This document shows, piece by piece, positions 41,079 through 49,937 of a DNA stretch of 64,000 nt; position 1 is the stretch's first letter; each line of letters starts with the position of its first letter. Origin of the DNA: Pseudomonadota bacterium (lineage in GTDB: Bacteria; Pseudomonadota; Alphaproteobacteria; Azospirillales; Azospirillaceae); the NCBI GenBank assembly GCA_023411035.1, contig JAEYPE010000170.1, positions 25,790-89,789 on the forward strand. Direction: 5' to 3'. The position numbers and the translations under genes are program-made. The notes under the pieces were generated by a model that made no database searches, had not been told where the DNA came from, and saw only the letters and a program-made list of their open reading frames with translations.

Positions 41079-43109
41079 TCAGAGGGTGATGGAAGCAGTC
41101 GCCCGCCTCAACCATTGCGACGCAGCAGCATCCCCCTCGCCCGCAAGCAGCGGCTCCAGCGCCTCGCGCACCCGGACGTGATAGGCGTTCAGCCAGGCGA
41201 TCTCCTCCCGCGTCATCAGCGCCGGTTCGACCAGATCGCGGTCGATGGGCGCCAGGGTCAGCACCTCGAACCCCAGCATGGGCCGTTCCGCCATGGGCAG
41301 GTCGAGCGGCTGGACGACGATCAGGTTCTCGATGCGGATGCCGTAGGCGCCGGTCTTGTAGTAGCCGGGCTCGTTCGACAGGATCATGCCGGGCTGGAGC
41401 GCCACGCCGTTGGGCGCCTTGGAGATTCGCTGGGGCCCCTCATGCACCGACAGATAGCTGCCCACCCCGTGGCCGGTGCCGTGGTCGTAATCCAGCCCCA
41501 TCGCCCACAGCGGCATGCGGGCCAGCGCGTCGAGCTGCGACCCGGTGGTGCCGCGGGGGAATCGCGCCGTGCTGACGGCGATGTGCCCCTTCAGGACCAG
41601 CGTGAAGCGCTCCCGCATTTCCGGAGTCGGCGTGCCGATGGCGATGGTGCGCGTCACGTCGGTGGTGCCGTCCTGGTACTGGGCGCCGCTGTCCAGCAGG
41701 AACAGGCTGCCCGGCTCCAGCCGGCGGTCGGTCGCCTCCGACACGCGGTAATGGACGATGGCGCCGTTCGGCCCCGCTCCTGAAATGGTGTCGAAGCTGA
41801 GGCCGCGGAACCGCTCGTTGACACTGCGGAAGCCCAGCAGCCGGTCCGCCGCCATCATCTCCGTCACGGTGCCGGACGGCGCTTCCAGCGACAGCCAGTG
41901 CAGGAAACGGACGAGCGCGGCCCCGTCGCGGGCATGGGCGGCGCGGGTGCCGGCCAGTTCCGCTTCGTTCTTGCAGGCTTTCGGCAGGGCGCAAGGATCG
42001 GGGTCGCGCTCCACCTTGGCGCCGGCCAGGTGCAGCCGGTCGAAGATCCAGGCGGAGGTGCCGGCCGGGTCCGCCATCACCTTGCGCCCCTCGCGCCCAA
42101 GCCCGTCCAGCGCGGCGCCCAACTCCTCCGGCGCACGCACGGCGACCTGATTGCCGAGATGGGACTCCACCCCCGGCGCCAGCTTGCGGCGGTCGATGAA
42201 CAGGTCCACCTGCCCGTCGTCCTTCAGAACCGCGAAGGACAGCGGCAGCGGCGTGCAGGGCACGTCCCCCCCGCGCAGGTTCAGCAGCCACGCGATGGAA
42301 TCGGGCTGCGTCAGCACCACGGCGCCGACGCCGTTCCGCTTCAGGTCCCCGGCGATGCGGGCGCGCTTGTCGGCGGCGCTGTCGCCGGCGAAGGCGATGT
42401 CCTGCGCGACCACCGGGGCCAGCGGAGCCGGCGGCTGGCCGGTCCACACGCGGTCCACCGGGTTGTCCGGGCAGGGCACCAGCGACAGGCCGATGCGCTC
42501 CAACTGCTGGCGCGTGCGCTCCACCCAGCCGGCGGTGTGCAGCCACGGGTCGTAGCCGAGCCGCCCGCCGCGCGGCAGGGCGTCCGCCACCCAGCCGGTC
42601 AGCGGATCGTCCACCAGATGCCGGTATTCGTAGAGATCGCCCGGCACCTCGGCCTGGACCTGGAGGGTGTAGCGCCCGTCCACGAAGATGGCGGCGCGCT
42701 GCCGCCCCACCACGGCATGGCCCGCCGATCCCGTGAAGCCGGTCAACCACGCCAGCCGCTGGGCGCGCGGCGGCACATACTCGCCCTGATGCTCGTCGCC
42801 GCGCGGCACGATGAAGCCATCGAGGTCGGCGCGCGCCAGAACGCCGCGCAGGGCGGCGATCCGAGCGGCATAGTCCGGGGCCTCGGCGACGCGGCCGTCC
42901 GCCAACTCGGCCTTCAGAGCGCGGAGCTGACCGGCGAGATCCTCGGGAAGCCGCTCCCCGACCAGAACCATCCAGCCGTCGGGCTCCACCCCCTCCGGCG
43001 CCGCCAGGACCCCGGCAACGAGGCCGCGGATGTCCGCGGGGGTTTGAGGCACGCCCGCTTGGGCCAATAGCTGCGCCAGGGTTTCGTCGCCGCGGTAAGC
43101 GCTGGACAC
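41079..43109 (-). CDS. Xaa-Pro aminopeptidase (M24B, aminopeptidase P, long form)
   Basis: A 676-residue metallopeptidase removing N-terminal residues linked to proline. Two creatinase-like N-terminal domains (about residues 75-385: RIAALRGVLARADLDGFIVP, WLTGFTGSAGHAVV, YDPWLHTAG) precede a pita-bread catalytic domain with metal ligands in LDSGAQYQDGTTDVTR (two Asp), GTGHGVGS (His), NEPGYYKTG (Glu) and IRIENL (Glu). The long three-domain form is like eukaryotic cytosolic aminopeptidase P. About 70 extra residues at the N-terminus form no recognised domain; an internal Met could give a shorter protein. Cytosolic, no signal peptide. Confidence 0.93.
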   Translation of the reverse strand: MSSAYRGDETLAQLLAQAGVPQTPADIRGLVAGVLAAPEGVEPDGWMVLVGERLPEDLAGQLRALKAELADGRVAEAPDYAARIAALRGVLARADLDGFIVPRGDEHQGEYVPPRAQRLAWLTGFTGSAGHAVVGRQRAAIFVDGRYTLQVQAEVPGDLYEYRHLVDDPLTGWVADALPRGGRLGYDPWLHTAGWVERTRQQLERIGLSLVPCPDNPVDRVWTGQPPAPLAPVVAQDIAFAGDSAADKRARIAGDLKRNGVGAVVLTQPDSIAWLLNLRGGDVPCTPLPLSFAVLKDDGQVDLFIDRRKLAPGVESHLGNQVAVRAPEELGAALDGLGREGRKVMADPAGTSAWIFDRLHLAGAKVERDPDPCALPKACKNEAELAGTRAAHARDGAALVRFLHWLSLEAPSGTVTEMMAADRLLGFRSVNERFRGLSFDTISGAGPNGAIVHYRVSEATDRRLEPGSLFLLDSGAQYQDGTTDVTRTIAIGTPTPEMRERFTLVLKGHIAVSTARFPRGTTGSQLDALARMPLWAMGLDYDHGTGHGVGSYLSVHEGPQRISKAPNGVALQPGMILSNEPGYYKTGAYGIRIENLIVVQPLDLPMAERPMLGFEVLTLAPIDRDLVEPALMTREEIAWLNAYHVRVREALEPLLAGEGDAAASQWLRRATASITL

Positions 43110-43213
43110 GGGGCCTGATCCTTATCCGGTAAAGCCGTCCGCGACAGGCTAGGCAGGGACGCCGCACCGCGCAAGCGCGGGAAAGGGCATAGGTGTACGA
43201 ATGGTCGAGGTTT

Positions 43214-43675
43214 TCAGAGTCCCGAATCGTCGGGCAGGCCCAGCCGCTCCAGAACGCGCTTGCGCGCGGCGCCGCGGTCCACGTCGGGAACATGCAGCAG
43301 GCCGCCGATGCGGCGCAGCAGGTTGGCCTCCAGGTCGTTCAGCTCGCCGTCGGCGTAGACGACCTCCCACAGCATCTCGATGATCCACAGCCGCTTGTCC
43401 GGCGGGCAATGGGCGTTGATGACCGTGACGTAGCGGTAATAGGGCGAGGCGCCCTCCGTGTCGAACACGGCGGCGGACAGCAGGTCCTGCGCCTCCTCCT
43501 CGCTCAAATGGAAGTGGCGGCGGGTGACGTCGAGGATGCGCTCGCGCTCCACCGCGGAGATGGTGTTGTCGGTCCGCGCGGCCTCGACCAGAAGGGCGGC
43601 GGCGGCGGCCTCCAGCGAATGGCGGTCGTCGCCGGGATCGCCCCCCTGGAACAGCGCCCTGATACGGTTCAGCAT
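43214..43675 (-). CDS. TerB family protein
   Basis: A 153-residue all-helical protein. The TerB pattern is visible as two similar repeats: AAAALLVEAARTDNTISAVE and IIEMLWEVVYADGELNDLEA, each with the acidic D-N/G-x-I/L turn that can bind metal. TerB-like domains occur in tellurite-resistance proteins and in DjlA. No J domain or membrane helix is attached. Its neighbour 70 bp upstream is prmA. The role cannot be deduced. Confidence 0.82.
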   Translation of the reverse strand: MLNRIRALFQGGDPGDDRHSLEAAAAALLVEAARTDNTISAVERERILDVTRRHFHLSEEEAQDLLSAAVFDTEGASPYYRYVTVINAHCPPDKRLWIIEMLWEVVYADGELNDLEANLLRRIGGLLHVPDVDRGAARKRVLERLGLPDDSGL

Positions 43676-43745
43676 CGGTCCTCCTCTGGTCGTCCATGCT
43701 TCCGGTTAAGGAGATGGCGACGGGAGGACCGAAAACCAGGGGACC

Positions 43746-44660
43746 TCAGCGCTTCGCGGTCTTCCGCTTCGGGCGCTTCACGACAAGGGTGGTCCATTCG
43801 CCGATCGGGATGCGGGAGACCAGATGCAGGCCCTGGGCGCGGTGCGCCTGGATGACGTGGCGCTCCTGCCGGTTCAGCAGCCCAGCCAGGACCGCCACTC
43901 CGCCGCGCTGGAGATGCCGCTTGAGCTGCGGCGCCATGCGGGCCAGCGGACGGGCCAGGATGTTGGCGGTGATGAGGCGGTAGGGCTTGTGCCGGCCCAC
44001 CACGGCGGTGTTGTAGCCGTCGCCGCCCTGCGAGCGGATGCGGGCCTTCACCCCGTTGATGGCGGCGTTGACGCGGGTGACGCGCACCGCCTCCGGATCG
44101 ATGTCCACGGCGGTGACGGGAACCCGCCAGCGCTTGGTCACCGCCAGCGCCAGGATGCCCGAACCGCAGCCCATGTCGAGCGCCCCGCCCCGCCCGCGGT
44201 GCGGCAGCGCCATGCGGCGGGCCAGCCGGTCCAGAGCCAGCAGGCACCCCTTGGTGGACCCATGTTCCCCCGTGCCGAAGGCGGTGGCGGCGTCCACCAG
44301 CAGCGGAATGCTGCCCGCCGGAACGATGCCCTCATGGTGGGAGCCATGGACGAAGAAGCGCCCGGCCTGGATCGGCGGAAAGCCCTGGTAGCTGTGCGAC
44401 ACCCAATCGATGAGGGGCAGTTCCTCGATGATCAGCTTCGGCTCGGGGATGCCCACGGCACCCGCCAGAACGGCGACGCGGGCGTTCAGCCGCGCCTCGT
44501 CCGGTTGCCCGTAGACCGTCGCCTCGACCAGCCAGTCGCCGCCCTCCTCCAGTTCGAAGGTGGACACCGCATCGGCATGGTCGCCAATCGCCTCGGCGAA
44601 CGCGGGGGCGTGGGCTTCGGGAATGACGAGCGCGATGCGCCAGAGCTTGGTGGAGGACAT
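43746..44660 (-). CDS. prmA: Ribosomal protein L11 methyltransferase PrmA
   Basis: A 304-residue SAM-dependent enzyme that trimethylates ribosomal protein L11. An N-terminal substrate-recognition region (residues 1-70) is followed by the PrmA mark AFGTGEHGSTKGCLLAL, the SAM loop ALDMGCGSGILALAV, VTAVDIDPEAVRVT and the LITANILARPLARMAP equivalent of the N-P-P-Y type motif. Length is normal (E. coli 293). The C-terminus is Lys/Arg rich (VVKRPKRKTAKR). Its start is ATG 44660. Confidence 0.93.
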   Translation of the reverse strand: MSSTKLWRIALVIPEAHAPAFAEAIGDHADAVSTFELEEGGDWLVEATVYGQPDEARLNARVAVLAGAVGIPEPKLIIEELPLIDWVSHSYQGFPPIQAGRFFVHGSHHEGIVPAGSIPLLVDAATAFGTGEHGSTKGCLLALDRLARRMALPHRGRGGALDMGCGSGILALAVTKRWRVPVTAVDIDPEAVRVTRVNAAINGVKARIRSQGGDGYNTAVVGRHKPYRLITANILARPLARMAPQLKRHLQRGGVAVLAGLLNRQERHVIQAHRAQGLHLVSRIPIGEWTTLVVKRPKRKTAKR

Positions 44661-44703
44661 TGGGAAAGGTCGCCGATGGTGGGTTGTCGTTGTCTCGTGA
44701 GAG

Positions 44704-44745
44704 ACTTAACCACAGAGCCCCGGAGACACAAAGATTTCCTGCACC
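44704..44745. repeat. Fragment of ACCACAGAG-type dispersed repeat (tentative)
   Basis: TTAACCACAGAGCCCCGGAG followed by ACACAAAG resembles the dispersed intergenic element built on ACCACAGAGNCACAGAG seen in many proteobacteria. Only one copy is present in the window, so the call rests on resemblance. Confidence 0.3.
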
Positions 44746-44775
44746 CGGACGTACGTCCCCTGTCGCCGCACCCCC

Positions 44776-45972
44776 TCACCGCCCCGACAGCCGGTCCGCG
44801 ATGTCGTGCATCCCCTGTTCGCGCAGGATCGCCTGACGGTGGCGGACCAGCCGGCGGGCCAGCGCCTTCTCCACCTCGGCGCCGCCCAGCAAGCGTCCCT
44901 GCGGATCGCGCAGGTGGGTGGCGAGGTGGTCGGCCAACAGCGCCTCCTGCCTCGGGTCGCGGCGGTCGAGCGGCTGGGTGCCGTTCAGCGACTGCCGGAT
45001 GCGGTCCAGCAGAACGGCGCGGCAGCAGGGCGCGCGGCCCTGGACGGTCAGCGTGCCGATATGGGCCAGGATGGGGCTCACCGGCTCGTCCTTCGGCTGC
45101 GGGTCGCGGCCAAGGAGCAGATCGGCCAGCGCGCACAGCCCCAGGGCGAGGTTCGGCTGCGCGCCCAGAAGCTCCTTCACCAGCTCGGCGGAGCCCAGCG
45201 CGTCGGCCATCACCCCGTCGAGAAGAACGAGATGCCGCGGCTCCACGTCGGGACCGAGCAGGTCCAGCAGCATCTCCAGCTTGCCCGCCAGGGAATTGCG
45301 GTCGGCCAGATGGATGGTGAGCTGGCTGAGGAAGGTGAAGTCGTGCCCCTCCTCCCCCACCGCGGCGGCGATGGCGCGGCTGGACCCGGACAGGTCGGCG
45401 GGGTCGAAGGCCGGCAGGCCCTTGCGCTCCACCTGGAAATCGCGGGCGCGGGCCATCGCCACATCGGCGAAGGCCCGCAATTCGCGCGCCCGCCCCGGCA
45501 CCGGCACCCCATGCCGGTCCGCGTGGTGGCGGGCCACCGCCTGGATCGCCGCGCCCAGCAGCAGGCCCTGCTCGTCCAGCTTGCGCAGGTAGGTCCAGGA
45601 ATGGAGAAGCTCGGTCGGTGTGATGTGGAACTTGTCGAGGAAGGGGCGCAGCAGCCGCCCGGTGACCGTCCGCGACTCGAAGCCGTAGAGGTCGCCGGGG
45701 GTCGTGCAATAGGGCGCGCCCTCCGCCGTTCCCCCCAGCGTCATGGGCTTGTCCTTCACCACCGGAACGGCCTTCTGGAAGATCACCGTTTCCAGCGACA
45801 GCCCCGCCAGCGTCCGGAATTTGAGGACCTTCGCCTCTTCCACGCCGCTGACCGCCAGCCAGCTTCGGGCGGAGGTCAGGGCCCGGCGCTCGTCGTCGAA
45901 GGTCCCCTCGATCGTCCACCGGCCTTCGCGGCGGATCTGGACTTCGAATGCGGTGTTGCTCATGCCGAACAC
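44776..45972 (-). CDS. Uncharacterised 398-residue protein
   Basis: Not recognised. The first 60 residues (FEVQIRREGRWTIEGTFDDE, RALTSARSWL) look like a small beta-rich domain for sensing or binding. The remaining part is largely helical, including LLGAAIQAVARHHADRHGVP, FLSQLTIHLADRNSLAGKLE and LLLDGVMADALGSAELVKEL. The C-terminus is basic (EVEKALARRLVRHRQAILRE). No signal peptide or membrane helix. Good GC3 and a position among core genes argue that it is real. The start is ATG 45972 or, three codons later, ATG 45963. Confidence 0.7.
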   Translation of the reverse strand: MFGMSNTAFEVQIRREGRWTIEGTFDDERRALTSARSWLAVSGVEEAKVLKFRTLAGLSLETVIFQKAVPVVKDKPMTLGGTAEGAPYCTTPGDLYGFESRTVTGRLLRPFLDKFHITPTELLHSWTYLRKLDEQGLLLGAAIQAVARHHADRHGVPVPGRARELRAFADVAMARARDFQVERKGLPAFDPADLSGSSRAIAAAVGEEGHDFTFLSQLTIHLADRNSLAGKLEMLLDLLGPDVEPRHLVLLDGVMADALGSAELVKELLGAQPNLALGLCALADLLLGRDPQPKDEPVSPILAHIGTLTVQGRAPCCRAVLLDRIRQSLNGTQPLDRRDPRQEALLADHLATHLRDPQGRLLGGAEVEKALARRLVRHRQAILREQGMHDIADRLSGR

Positions 45973-46087
45973 GGGGGCGATTCCGTGGCTGTGGGTGCGA
46001 TGCTTGCCCCCAGATGTAGCCCGCCGCCCCCGCTGGGGCTGTGACGACCGTCACCGTGGCGGGAAGCTGCGGCAATCGGTCACCCTG

Positions 46088-46126
46088 CTCTCTTGGCCCG
46101 CTCTCTTGGCCCGCCCTCTCAGCCCG
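46088..46126. repeat. 13-bp tandem repeat across the 3' end of uvrD
   Basis: Two exact copies of CTCTCTTGGCCCG (46088-46100, 46101-46113) followed by a diverged third copy that contains the uvrD stop codon (46119-46121, minus strand). Confidence 0.85.
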
Positions 46127-48434
46127 CCTTTTCCGCCGGGACCACGAAGCTGTCCATCACCTTCTTGCTGCCGGCCTGATCGAAGTCGATCTCCAGCTTG
46201 TCCTGATCGACGGCGGTGACGGTGCCGTAGCCGAATTTCTGGTGGAACACCCGCGCCCCCTTCGGGAAGGGTGCGTTCGGGCGGGCGCGCGGCTCGACAT
46301 GATAGGAGCCTCCATCCAGCGTGATGGTGCGCGGCGCCGGAGGCTGCTGGCGGCCCGCCGCCTGCTGGGCGCTGCGGAAGGCGGCGAAGCTCGGCGACTC
46401 GCGGAAGCTGCCACCGCCGCCGGCATAGAGACCGCTCGCCGCTTCCGCCTCCACGTCGCCGCCCGGAATCTCGTCCACGAAGCGGGAGGGGATGGCGCTG
46501 ACCCAATTGCCGTAGAGCCGCCGGTTGGCCGCGTGGCTGATGTAGGCCCGCTTGCGCGCGCGGGTCAGCCCGACATAGGCGAGGCGGCGCTCCTCCTCCA
46601 GCCCGGCGATGCCGGTCTCGTCCAGGGCGCGCTGGTTGGGGAACACGCCCTCCTCCCAGCCGGGCAGGAAGACCATGTCGAACTCCAGCCCCTTGGCGCC
46701 GTGCAGGGTCATCACCGTGACCTGATCGACCCCGGCGGCCTCGGCGTTCTCCATGACCAGCGCGACATGCTCCAGGAAGCCCGACAGGTTCTCGAAGTCC
46801 GCCATGGCGGTGACGAGTTCCTTCAGGTTCTCCAGCCGGCCCGGCGCCTCGGGCGTCTTGTCCTGCTGCCACATGCGGGTGTAGCCGGATTCGTCCAGCA
46901 CCATGCGCGCCAGATCGGTGTGCGGCACCGTCGTCATCATGGTCCGCCAGCGGAAGAAGTCCTGGAGCAACCCGCGGATGGTGCCGCGCACCTTCGGCTT
47001 CAGCTCGTCCGTCTCGGTCAGCGCCCACCCGGCCTCGGTCAGCGGAATCCCGCGCGCCCGCGCCGCCTGATAGAGGCACTGCATGGCCGCCGGGCCGACG
47101 CCGCGCTTGGGCACGTTGACGATGCGCTCGAACGCCAGATCGTCGTCGGGCGAATGCACGACGCGCAGATAGGCCAGCGCGTCGCGGATTTCCTGCCGCT
47201 CGTAGAAGCGCGGGCCGCCGATCACCCGGTAGGGAAGGCCCAGCGTGATGAAGCGCTCCTCGAACTCGCGGGTCTGGAAACCGGCGCGGACCAGCACGGC
47301 GATCTGGGAGAGCGGCACGCCCTGGCGCTGCAACGCCTCGATCTCGTCGCCGACCCAGCGGGCCTCCTCCTCGCCGTCCCAGACGCCGCGCACGCGCACC
47401 GGCTCCCCGCCGTCCGCCTGGGTCCACAGCGTCTTGCCGAGCCGCCCCTTGTTGTTGGCGATCAGCCCGGAGGCGGCGGACAGGATGTGCCCGGTGGAGC
47501 GGTAGTTCTGCTCCAGCTTGACGACCTTGGCGCCGGGGAAGTCGGACTCGAAGCGCAGGATGTTGCCGATCTCCGCACCACGCCAGGCGTAGATCGACTG
47601 ATCCTCGTCGCCCACGCAGCAGATGTTCTTGTGCGCCTGGGAGAGTATCCGCAGCCACAGATACTGGGCCACGTTGGTGTCCTGGTACTCGTCCACCAGG
47701 ATGTATTTGAACTTGCGGTGGTATTCCGTCAGCACGTCCGGATGCTTCTGGAAGATGGTGAGATTGTGCAGCAGCAGGTCGCCGAAATCGCAGGCGTTCA
47801 GCGTGCGCAGCCGCTCCTGGTACTGGCGGTAGAGCGCCACCACGCGGCCCCCGGCCACGTCGCCGCCGTCGCCCTCGCCCAGCCGGTCCGGCGTCAGGCC
47901 GCGGTCCTTCCAGCGCTCGATCACGCCCAGCACCTGCCGCGCCGGCCACTTCTTGGAGTCGATGTTCTCCGCCTCCAGAAGCTGCTTGATCAGGCGGATC
48001 TGGTCGTCGGTGTCGAGAATCGTGAAGTTGGACTTCAGCCCCACCAGCTCCGCGTGGCGGCGCAGGATGCGCGCGGCCAGCGCGTGGAAGGTGCCCAGCC
48101 ACCAGCCCTCCGGCTCGATCCCCACCAGATGGGCGACCCGCTCCCGCATCTCGCGGGCGGCCTTGTTGGTGAAGGTCACCGCCAGGATCTGGAAGGCCGC
48201 GGCGCGGCGGGTCATCAGCAGATGCGCCAGCCGCGTCGTCAGCACCCGCGTCTTGCCCGTGCCGGCGCCGGCCAGCACCAGCACCGGACCGTCCAGAGCC
48301 TCCACCGCCTCGCGCTGAACGGGGTTCAGCCCGTCCAGATAGGCGAAACGCTGCACCGGCGCGGGGGCCGGGGCGCCCGCGTGACTGAGAGGGTCATGGC
48401 CCAGCGGATCGTCGTAGGCGTAGGGATCGGACAT
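46119..48434 (-). CDS. uvrD: UvrD/PcrA-type superfamily 1 DNA helicase
   Basis: A 771-residue 3'-5' DNA helicase for excision and mismatch repair. Motifs in order: Q motif GLNPVQREAV, Walker A AGAGTGKT (55-62), Ia VTFTNKAAREMRERV, II VDEYQDTN, III GDEDQSIYAWRGA, IV QNYRST, V MTLHGAKGLEFD, VI YVGLTRARKR. The C-terminal 50 residues (GARVFHQKFGYGTVTAVDQD) are the Tudor-like domain of PcrA/UvrD that binds RNA polymerase. The start is ATG 48434 (MSDPYAYDDPLGHD); an upstream in-frame ATG would add 30 residues across the likely promoter. The 3' end lies in a tandem repeat. Confidence 0.95.
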   Translation of the reverse strand: MSDPYAYDDPLGHDPLSHAGAPAPAPVQRFAYLDGLNPVQREAVEALDGPVLVLAGAGTGKTRVLTTRLAHLLMTRRAAAFQILAVTFTNKAAREMRERVAHLVGIEPEGWWLGTFHALAARILRRHAELVGLKSNFTILDTDDQIRLIKQLLEAENIDSKKWPARQVLGVIERWKDRGLTPDRLGEGDGGDVAGGRVVALYRQYQERLRTLNACDFGDLLLHNLTIFQKHPDVLTEYHRKFKYILVDEYQDTNVAQYLWLRILSQAHKNICCVGDEDQSIYAWRGAEIGNILRFESDFPGAKVVKLEQNYRSTGHILSAASGLIANNKGRLGKTLWTQADGGEPVRVRGVWDGEEEARWVGDEIEALQRQGVPLSQIAVLVRAGFQTREFEERFITLGLPYRVIGGPRFYERQEIRDALAYLRVVHSPDDDLAFERIVNVPKRGVGPAAMQCLYQAARARGIPLTEAGWALTETDELKPKVRGTIRGLLQDFFRWRTMMTTVPHTDLARMVLDESGYTRMWQQDKTPEAPGRLENLKELVTAMADFENLSGFLEHVALVMENAEAAGVDQVTVMTLHGAKGLEFDMVFLPGWEEGVFPNQRALDETGIAGLEEERRLAYVGLTRARKRAYISHAANRRLYGNWVSAIPSRFVDEIPGGDVEAEAASGLYAGGGGSFRESPSFAAFRSAQQAAGRQQPPAPRTITLDGGSYHVEPRARPNAPFPKGARVFHQKFGYGTVTAVDQDKLEIDFDQAGSKKVMDSFVVPAEKAG

Positions 48435-49020
48435 GCGGCACCGGAATTCCTGGCGGGCCACCCGCAACGGGAGGCACCCTTCATCGAAAAAAGGACACCG
48501 TATATAGCACGCCCCCCGGCGCATCGAACCCCTTCCCTTGACAGAGCAGCCGGGACAGAGCAGCCGGGACAGAACGGCCGGGGCCGCCCGCCGAAGGGCG
48601 TGTGGTAGCCCTACGGGTCGGCTTACGCGCCGCCTGAACTATGCTCCGGCCAATGACGCCCGTCTTATCACAATGGCCCGAAGTCTGATCGGCCATCCGT
48701 TCCTGTAATTTGATTCATTAACAGACAAATCACAGACTGAAGATCACGTCGATCCAACCGATTATTCAGAACACGACATCCGGAAGCGGTTCAATGAACG
48801 GCTTGTCTTATTTTGGCTTACGGCATATGCCCATTGCGAGACATGATTTTTCCTTTGGAGAAATTTTCCGTTCCGCAAATCCGGGGTAAGGTGCGTTCAA
48901 ATCGTGGCACCCCCGAACCGAACGGACAGCCGCGCACTGCGGCTCCTCCCGCCGGACCGGATGTCCACGGAGGCGCCAGACGAACGACCGAATTGAAACA
49001 ACCATGGGCGGGTAGGAACG
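48435..49020. other. Divergent spacer between uvrD and a LuxR-type regulator gene
   Basis: A 586-bp noncoding region. It contains a GCTATATA-type -10 for uvrD on the minus strand at 48502-48509 (no clear -35), a 14-bp tandem repeat at 48541-48582 and an AT-richer stretch at about 48700-48800 in front of the regulator gene. No gene is visible. Confidence 0.5.
48541..48582. repeat. 14-bp tandem repeat, 3 copies
   Basis: ACAGAGCAGCCGGG twice exactly, then ACAGAACGGCCGGG, in the spacer upstream of uvrD. Confidence 0.9.
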
Positions 49021-49710
49021 ATGGACCCCGTGAACGTTTTCCTGATCGACGCGAACAAGCTCTTCCGCGAAGGCATGAAGCGTCTGTTCGAGAGCACGCC
49101 CTTCAAGGTGATGGGCGAGGCCGGCAGCCTGCGTGAAGGCGTTCCCGCGGTCGAAGCGGCGGGCGTCCAGCCCGACCTGATCCTCATCGACCTCCTCAAC
49201 GGCGGCGAGGACGAGGCGGAGCAGCTCCGCGTCCTGCGCGACAACCATCCGGGCATCCGTGTCGTCATCCTGACCACCGACCTGTGCACCCGCCGCCTGT
49301 CGGGCGCGCTGGGCGCCGGCGCCCACGGCTATCTGATGAAGGACATCGCCTGCGAGGCGCTGATGCAGTCGCTGAAGCTGGTGATGATGGGCGAGAAGGT
49401 TTTCCCCACCCACCTGGCCGAGCTGCTGATCAGCGGCCGCAGCGAGGAGCTGGCGACCGAGGTTCCCGCCCGCCGCAAGGGCCTGTCCCAGCGCGAGATC
49501 CAAATCCTGCGCTGCCTGCTGAGCGGCCACTCCAACAAGATGATCGCCAACCACCTCCGCATCACGGAGGCCACGGTGAAGGTCCATCTGAAAAGCCTGC
49601 TGCGCAAGATCAACGCCTCCAACCGCACCCAGGCGGCGATCTGGGCGCTGAACAACGGCATCGGCGACCAGCCGGCGGATGCCCCCGGAGTCAATGCCAA
49701 CGTGGTCTGA
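49021..49710 (+). CDS. LuxR/NarL-family response regulator
   Basis: A 229-residue two-domain regulator. Receiver domain (1-120): phospho-acceptor D57 (LILIDLLNG), T in VVILTTD and K in GYLMKD; the usual acidic pair is reduced to one (LIDANKLFREG, D10 only). LuxR-type helix-turn-helix at about 152-215 (GLSQREIQILRCLLSGHSNK, then ATVKVHLKSLLRKI). No sensor kinase is adjacent; the neighbour downstream is a second regulator of the same class. The stop codon lies inside the first unit of a 15-bp tandem repeat, so the C-terminus could vary among strains. Confidence 0.9.
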   Translation: MDPVNVFLIDANKLFREGMKRLFESTPFKVMGEAGSLREGVPAVEAAGVQPDLILIDLLNGGEDEAEQLRVLRDNHPGIRVVILTTDLCTRRLSGALGAGAHGYLMKDIACEALMQSLKLVMMGEKVFPTHLAELLISGRSEELATEVPARRKGLSQREIQILRCLLSGHSNKMIANHLRITEATVKVHLKSLLRKINASNRTQAAIWALNNGIGDQPADAPGVNANVV

Positions 49711-49755
49711 GCCAACGCGGTCTGGGCCAACTCGGTCTGGGCCAACGTGGTCTGA
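49696..49755. repeat. 15-bp tandem repeat, 4 copies, containing the regulator stop codon
   Basis: Units begin GCCAACGTGGTCTGA (49696), GCCAACGCGGTCTGG, GCCAACTCGGTCTGG and end GCCAACGTGGTCTGA (49741-49755). In frame with the gene, the first and last unit end in TGA while the two middle ones end in TGG. Confidence 0.93.
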
Positions 49756-49937
49756 CCCCACATCCGGTCCATACGGTCCTGTTTCCCCGGCGTCCCGTGT
49801 TCATGGGGCCGCCTGGGGGCGCGGTTGGCGCGCCATAGGTGGTACGCCATAGGACCAAAGGCGCTCTTCCGCCTCGAAATGCCGATGGTTATTTCCGCAA
49901 TACGTTCCGAATTTGGTTGGATCGCAGCCCCGATACG

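Noticed and set aside
40831..41115. 94-codon minus-strand frame in the cheY upstream spacer
   Set aside because: Starts within the aminopeptidase gene, has no ribosome site and mixed third-position composition.
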